Source: Paludibacter sp. (lineage in GTDB: Bacteria > Bacteroidota > Bacteroidia > Bacteroidales > Paludibacteraceae). Taken from it: a DNA stretch of 8,666 nucleotides. The notes beneath the pieces were generated by a model that was not told the DNA's origin, did not search any database, and worked only from the letters and a program-made list of their open reading frames with translations. Positions 6,370 to 8,666 of this stretch are shown here, in pieces. The number at the start of each line of letters is the position of its first letter. Position 1 is the first letter of the stretch. Position numbers and translations under genes: made by a program. The DNA lies in contig JAQWCZ010000073.1 in NCBI GenBank assembly GCA_028705705.1, positions 1 through 8,666 on the forward strand. Reading direction: 5' to 3'.

Positions 6370-8394
6370 ATGAATTCAATTGCAACTTTAAATCGGGCAG
6401 CAGATAACATTCGCATACTTGCTGCATCCATGGTTGAAAAAGCTAAATCGGGTCACCCCGGTGGCGCTATGGGAGGAGCTGACTTTATCAATGTGTTATT
6501 TTCTGAGTTTTTGGTATATGATCCTGAAAACCCTACCTGGGCAGGACGTGACCGGTTTTTCCTGGATCCCGGGCACATGTCACCCATGTTGTACTCAGTA
6601 TTGGCTTGTACAGGAAAATATACGATGGATGAGTTAGCACAATTCCGTCAATGGGGCTCACCAACTCCGGGTCATCCTGAAGTAGATGTAAAACGTGGTA
6701 TTGAAAACACTTCAGGGCCACTTGGTCAGGGACATGCTTATGCCGCTGGAGCAGCTATTGCAGCTAAATTTCTGAAAGCCCGTTTCGGAGAAGTTATGGG
6801 ACAAACCATATATGCTTTTATTTCAGACGGAGGTATTCAGGAGGAAATTTCTCAGGGAACAGGACGTATTGCCGGTCACCTCGGACTCGATAACCTGATC
6901 ATGTTCTATGATTCAAACGACATCCAGTTATCGACTAATACTGATGCTGTTACAAGTGAAGATGTCGCCATGAAATACAAAGCCTGGAACTGGCATGTAA
7001 TTGAAATAGACGGAAATAATGCAGAACAAATCAGAAAGGCGTTAACAGAAGCAAAAGCAGAAACATCACGCCCAACCATCATTATTGGCAAAACCATCAT
7101 GGGTAAGGGTGCCCGTAAAGCTGATGGATCAAGTTACGAACGTATGTGCGCAACTCACGGTATGCCACTCGGAGAAGCCGGCGCTTCATTTGAAGAAAGT
7201 ATTAAAAACCTCGGTGGAAATTCTGAGAATCCATTTGTGATTTTTGAAGAAACCAAAGCAATGTATGCTAAACGCGCCGAAGAATTAGCTGTGATTATAG
7301 CGGAAAAATATGCTGAAGAAAAAAAATGGGCAAAATCAAATCCAGTTTTAGCTGAAAAATTAGCACTATTCTTCTCCGGTAAAACCAATGTAAACTGGGA
7401 TGCAATTGTACAAAAGCCGAACCAGTCAACCAGGGCAGCATCAGCAACTGTACTTTCAGAACTGGCAATTCAAGTTGAAAATATGATAGTTGCATCTGCC
7501 GATTTATCCAATTCAGACAAAACAGATGGTTTTTTGAAAAAAACAAGAGCATTCAAAAAAGGAGATTTCAGTGGTGCATTTTTACAGGCTGGTGTAGCAG
7601 AACTTACAATGGCTTGTTTATGTATCGGTATGAGCTTACATGGAGGAGTGATACCAGCCTGTGCAACTTTCTTCGTATTTTCAGATTACATGAAACCAGC
7701 TATCCGTATGGCTGCGCTGATGGAACAACCAGTAAAATTCATTTGGACACACGATGCATTCCGAGTAGGAGAAGATGGCCCAACCCATGAACCGGTAGAA
7801 CAGGAAGCTCAGATCCGTTTAATGGAAAAACTAAAGAACCATAGCGGTCAAAATTCGATGTTGGTACTTCGTCCCGCTGATGTAGAGGAAACTACTGTAG
7901 CCTGGAGAATGGCCATAGAAAACACCCATACACCTACCGCTTTAATCCTTTCACGACAGAACATCAACGATCTTCCATCCGTTAACTCACGGAAAGATGA
8001 CGCAAAACAAGCAACAAAAGGTGCTTATGTTGTGAATTGCGACGGAAATCCAGATATGATATTATTGGCTTCCGGTTCAGAAGTATCAACTTTAAATGAG
8101 GGTGCAGCTTTGTTACGTGCTGAAGGTATAAAAGTACGTTTGGTTTCAGTTCCGTCTGAAGGTTTATTTCGGGCTCAACCGGAAGCATATCAACAAAAGG
8201 TATTGCCTGCCTGTGTAAAGATTTTTGGACTTACAGCCGGTTTACCTGTAAATCTGGAAGGACTAGTAGGTTCCAACGGAAAAGTTTTTGGACTAGAGTC
8301 GTTTGGTTTTTCTGCACCTTACAAGGTGTTGGATGAAAAACTTGGATTCACGGGTCAGAACGTTTATAATCAGGTTAAATCCATGTTATCATAA
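6370..8394 (+). CDS. tkt: Transketolase (thiamine diphosphate enzyme)
   Basis: Transketolase moves two-carbon ketol units between sugar phosphates in the non-oxidative pentose phosphate pathway, in the cytoplasm. The 674-residue length is normal. Visible parts include SGHPGGAMGGAD (27-38, H29), TSGPLGQGH (114-122) and the cofactor pyrophosphate/metal site SDGGIQEE (152-159) with N183 in YDSND. The pyrimidine domain has ASADLSNSDKTDGF (375-388), VAEL with the catalytic Glu at 411, THDAFRVGEDGPTHEP (460-475, H461 and H473), and SRQN (528-531). The C-terminal domain closes with LESFGFSAPYKVLDEKLGF. The usual GDG of the metal-binding motif reads SDG, which I recall as normal for the Bacteroides-type enzyme. 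The leader 6353-6369 is almost all A/T with no Shine-Dalgarno, usual for the phylum. It could be read through from the gene upstream; arginine is often CGT, which fits high expression and perhaps an unrecognised promoter of its own. An intrinsic terminator follows. Confidence 0.98.
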   Translation: MNSIATLNRAADNIRILAASMVEKAKSGHPGGAMGGADFINVLFSEFLVYDPENPTWAGRDRFFLDPGHMSPMLYSVLACTGKYTMDELAQFRQWGSPTPGHPEVDVKRGIENTSGPLGQGHAYAAGAAIAAKFLKARFGEVMGQTIYAFISDGGIQEEISQGTGRIAGHLGLDNLIMFYDSNDIQLSTNTDAVTSEDVAMKYKAWNWHVIEIDGNNAEQIRKALTEAKAETSRPTIIIGKTIMGKGARKADGSSYERMCATHGMPLGEAGASFEESIKNLGGNSENPFVIFEETKAMYAKRAEELAVIIAEKYAEEKKWAKSNPVLAEKLALFFSGKTNVNWDAIVQKPNQSTRAASATVLSELAIQVENMIVASADLSNSDKTDGFLKKTRAFKKGDFSGAFLQAGVAELTMACLCIGMSLHGGVIPACATFFVFSDYMKPAIRMAALMEQPVKFIWTHDAFRVGEDGPTHEPVEQEAQIRLMEKLKNHSGQNSMLVLRPADVEETTVAWRMAIENTHTPTALILSRQNINDLPSVNSRKDDAKQATKGAYVVNCDGNPDMILLASGSEVSTLNEGAALLRAEGIKVRLVSVPSEGLFRAQPEAYQQKVLPACVKIFGLTAGLPVNLEGLVGSNGKVFGLESFGFSAPYKVLDEKLGFTGQNVYNQVKSMLS

Positions 8395-8450
8395 AAATCA
8401 ACAATTTAACTCGTTAATTACTGACAATATCTCATATAACTTTAATTGTT

Positions 8451-8483
8451 ATGCCCTGTAGCACATCGTTACAGGGCATTTTT
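8451..8483 (+). terminator. Intrinsic terminator after tkt
   Basis: ATGCCCTGTA (8451-8460) pairs perfectly with TACAGGGCAT (8470-8479), a 10-bp stem around a 9-base loop. It is followed directly by a T tract reaching 8483. It lies 57 bases after the tkt stop. Read on the other strand the stem is followed by AACAATT, not a T tract, so it works for plus-strand transcripts only. Confidence 0.9.
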
Positions 8484-8553
8484 CATTGCCTATCCCAACA
8501 ACTTCATTGCTCAAGCTTATTCATCATCTTTGTAAGCATCCCAAATTCTCGGA

Positions 8554-8577
8554 CTTGATTTGTCAACTTGATTGTCA
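8554..8577. repeat. Short imperfect tandem repeat in the non-coding gap
   Basis: CTTGATTTGTCA (8554-8565) is followed after one base by CTTGATTGTCA (8567-8577), identical except for one missing T. It sits between the tkt terminator and the minus-strand hairpin. The rest of 8484-8599 shows no gene or recognisable signal. The repeat is real as sequence, but no function is evident. Confidence 0.4.
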
Positions 8578-8599
8578 GAACCAAACTTGAGTGTATGAA

Positions 8600-8635
8600 G
8601 AAATCCCGACCACATATTTGAGTGACCGGGATTTC
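8600..8635 (-). terminator. Hairpin downstream of the 5S rRNA, probable rRNA operon terminator
   Basis: Read on the minus strand, GAAATCCCGGTCAC (8635-8622) pairs along its whole length with GTGGTCGGGATTTC (8613-8600) around an 8-base loop, giving 14 pairs of which two are G-U. On the plus strand those two positions would be A-C mismatches (8609/8626 and 8610/8625), so the structure favours minus-strand RNA. The tail after it is only modestly U-rich (TTCAT). It starts about 10 bases past the presumed 5S 3' end, so it may end the rRNA transcript or act in its 3' processing. Confidence 0.65.
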
Positions 8636-8644
8636 CCAAAAAAC

Positions 8645-8666
8645 GGCGGCTATCTACTCTCCCACT
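8645..8666 (-). rRNA. rrf: 5S rRNA, 3' end only (rest beyond the window)
   Basis: The minus strand at the right edge reads GTGGGAGAGTAGATAGCCGCC, which resembles the 3' end of Bacteroidota 5S rRNA (a GGGAGAGTAGG-like segment followed by the closing-stem strand GCCGCC). Only about 22 bases are inside the window, so the call rests on this motif and on the hairpin just after it. The 3' boundary near 8645 is approximate. If right, a ribosomal RNA operon lies to the right and runs toward transketolase. Confidence 0.72.

Noticed and set aside
6419..6637. 72-codon plus-strand frame inside tkt
   Set aside because: It lies wholly within the transketolase coding sequence in another frame; no motif or leader supports it.
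7295..7552. Minus-strand frames across tkt (also 6533-6721, 6906-7100, 7155-7388, 7982-8188)
   Set aside because: All are antisense to well-conserved transketolase sequence, and their products look like low-complexity shadow translations.
8525..8532. CATCTTTG as a possible plus-strand promoter in the tkt-5S gap
   Set aside because: The first base is wrong, the nearest TTG upstream is only 15 bases away, and no gene follows on the plus strand.
1..8666. Search by eye for mobile elements, CRISPR arrays, tRNAs, toxin-antitoxin or defence genes
   Set aside because: None found: every long frame is explained by housekeeping or envelope families and no long repeats are visible.

Overview
The window looks like ordinary chromosome from a member of Bacteroidota, most likely order Bacteroidales. 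Four things point there. The transketolase closely resembles, from memory, the Bacteroides-type enzyme of about 670 residues. Several genes belong to families found mainly in this phylum (DUF4199, DUF7935-like, DUF6452-like, DUF6048-like). The recognisable promoters have the phylum's -7 box TAnnTTTG. Gene starts lack clear Shine-Dalgarno sequences and have A/T-rich leaders. The DNA is AT-rich, coding density is high, and no mobile element, CRISPR array or tRNA is visible.

Layout. At the left edge, on the minus strand, lies the first 200 codons of prmC (release-factor glutamine methyltransferase), running off the window. It is divergent from ribD (riboflavin biosynthesis) across a 19-nt gap that holds a promoter box and a 16-bp palindrome. 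ribD overlaps a cardiolipin synthase gene by 8 nt. A perfect -7 box then opens a second plus-strand group: a four-helix DUF4199 membrane protein, a polyprenyl-phosphate-type family 2 glycosyltransferase, a single-pass DUF7935-like protein, a DUF6452-like lipoprotein and a DUF6048-like predicted outer-membrane protein overlapping it by 29 nt. Transketolase follows after 17 nt and ends at a strong intrinsic terminator. The last 250 bases are non-coding. They hold that terminator, a short imperfect tandem repeat, and a hairpin that pairs fully only when read on the minus strand. The hairpin lies just downstream of what looks like the 3' end of a 5S rRNA gene, so an rRNA operon probably enters from the right edge, convergent with transketolase.

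How the genes fit together. ribD and tkt serve central metabolism (flavin synthesis and pentose phosphates). prmC serves translation termination. The middle genes are envelope-oriented: cardiolipin synthesis, a membrane glycosyltransferase with its DUF4199 partner, and a lipoprotein/outer-membrane pair. No defence, phage or other obviously new system is visible. The least explained parts are the DUF4199/glycosyltransferase pair, the DUF7935-like protein and the overlapping lipoprotein/outer-membrane pair.
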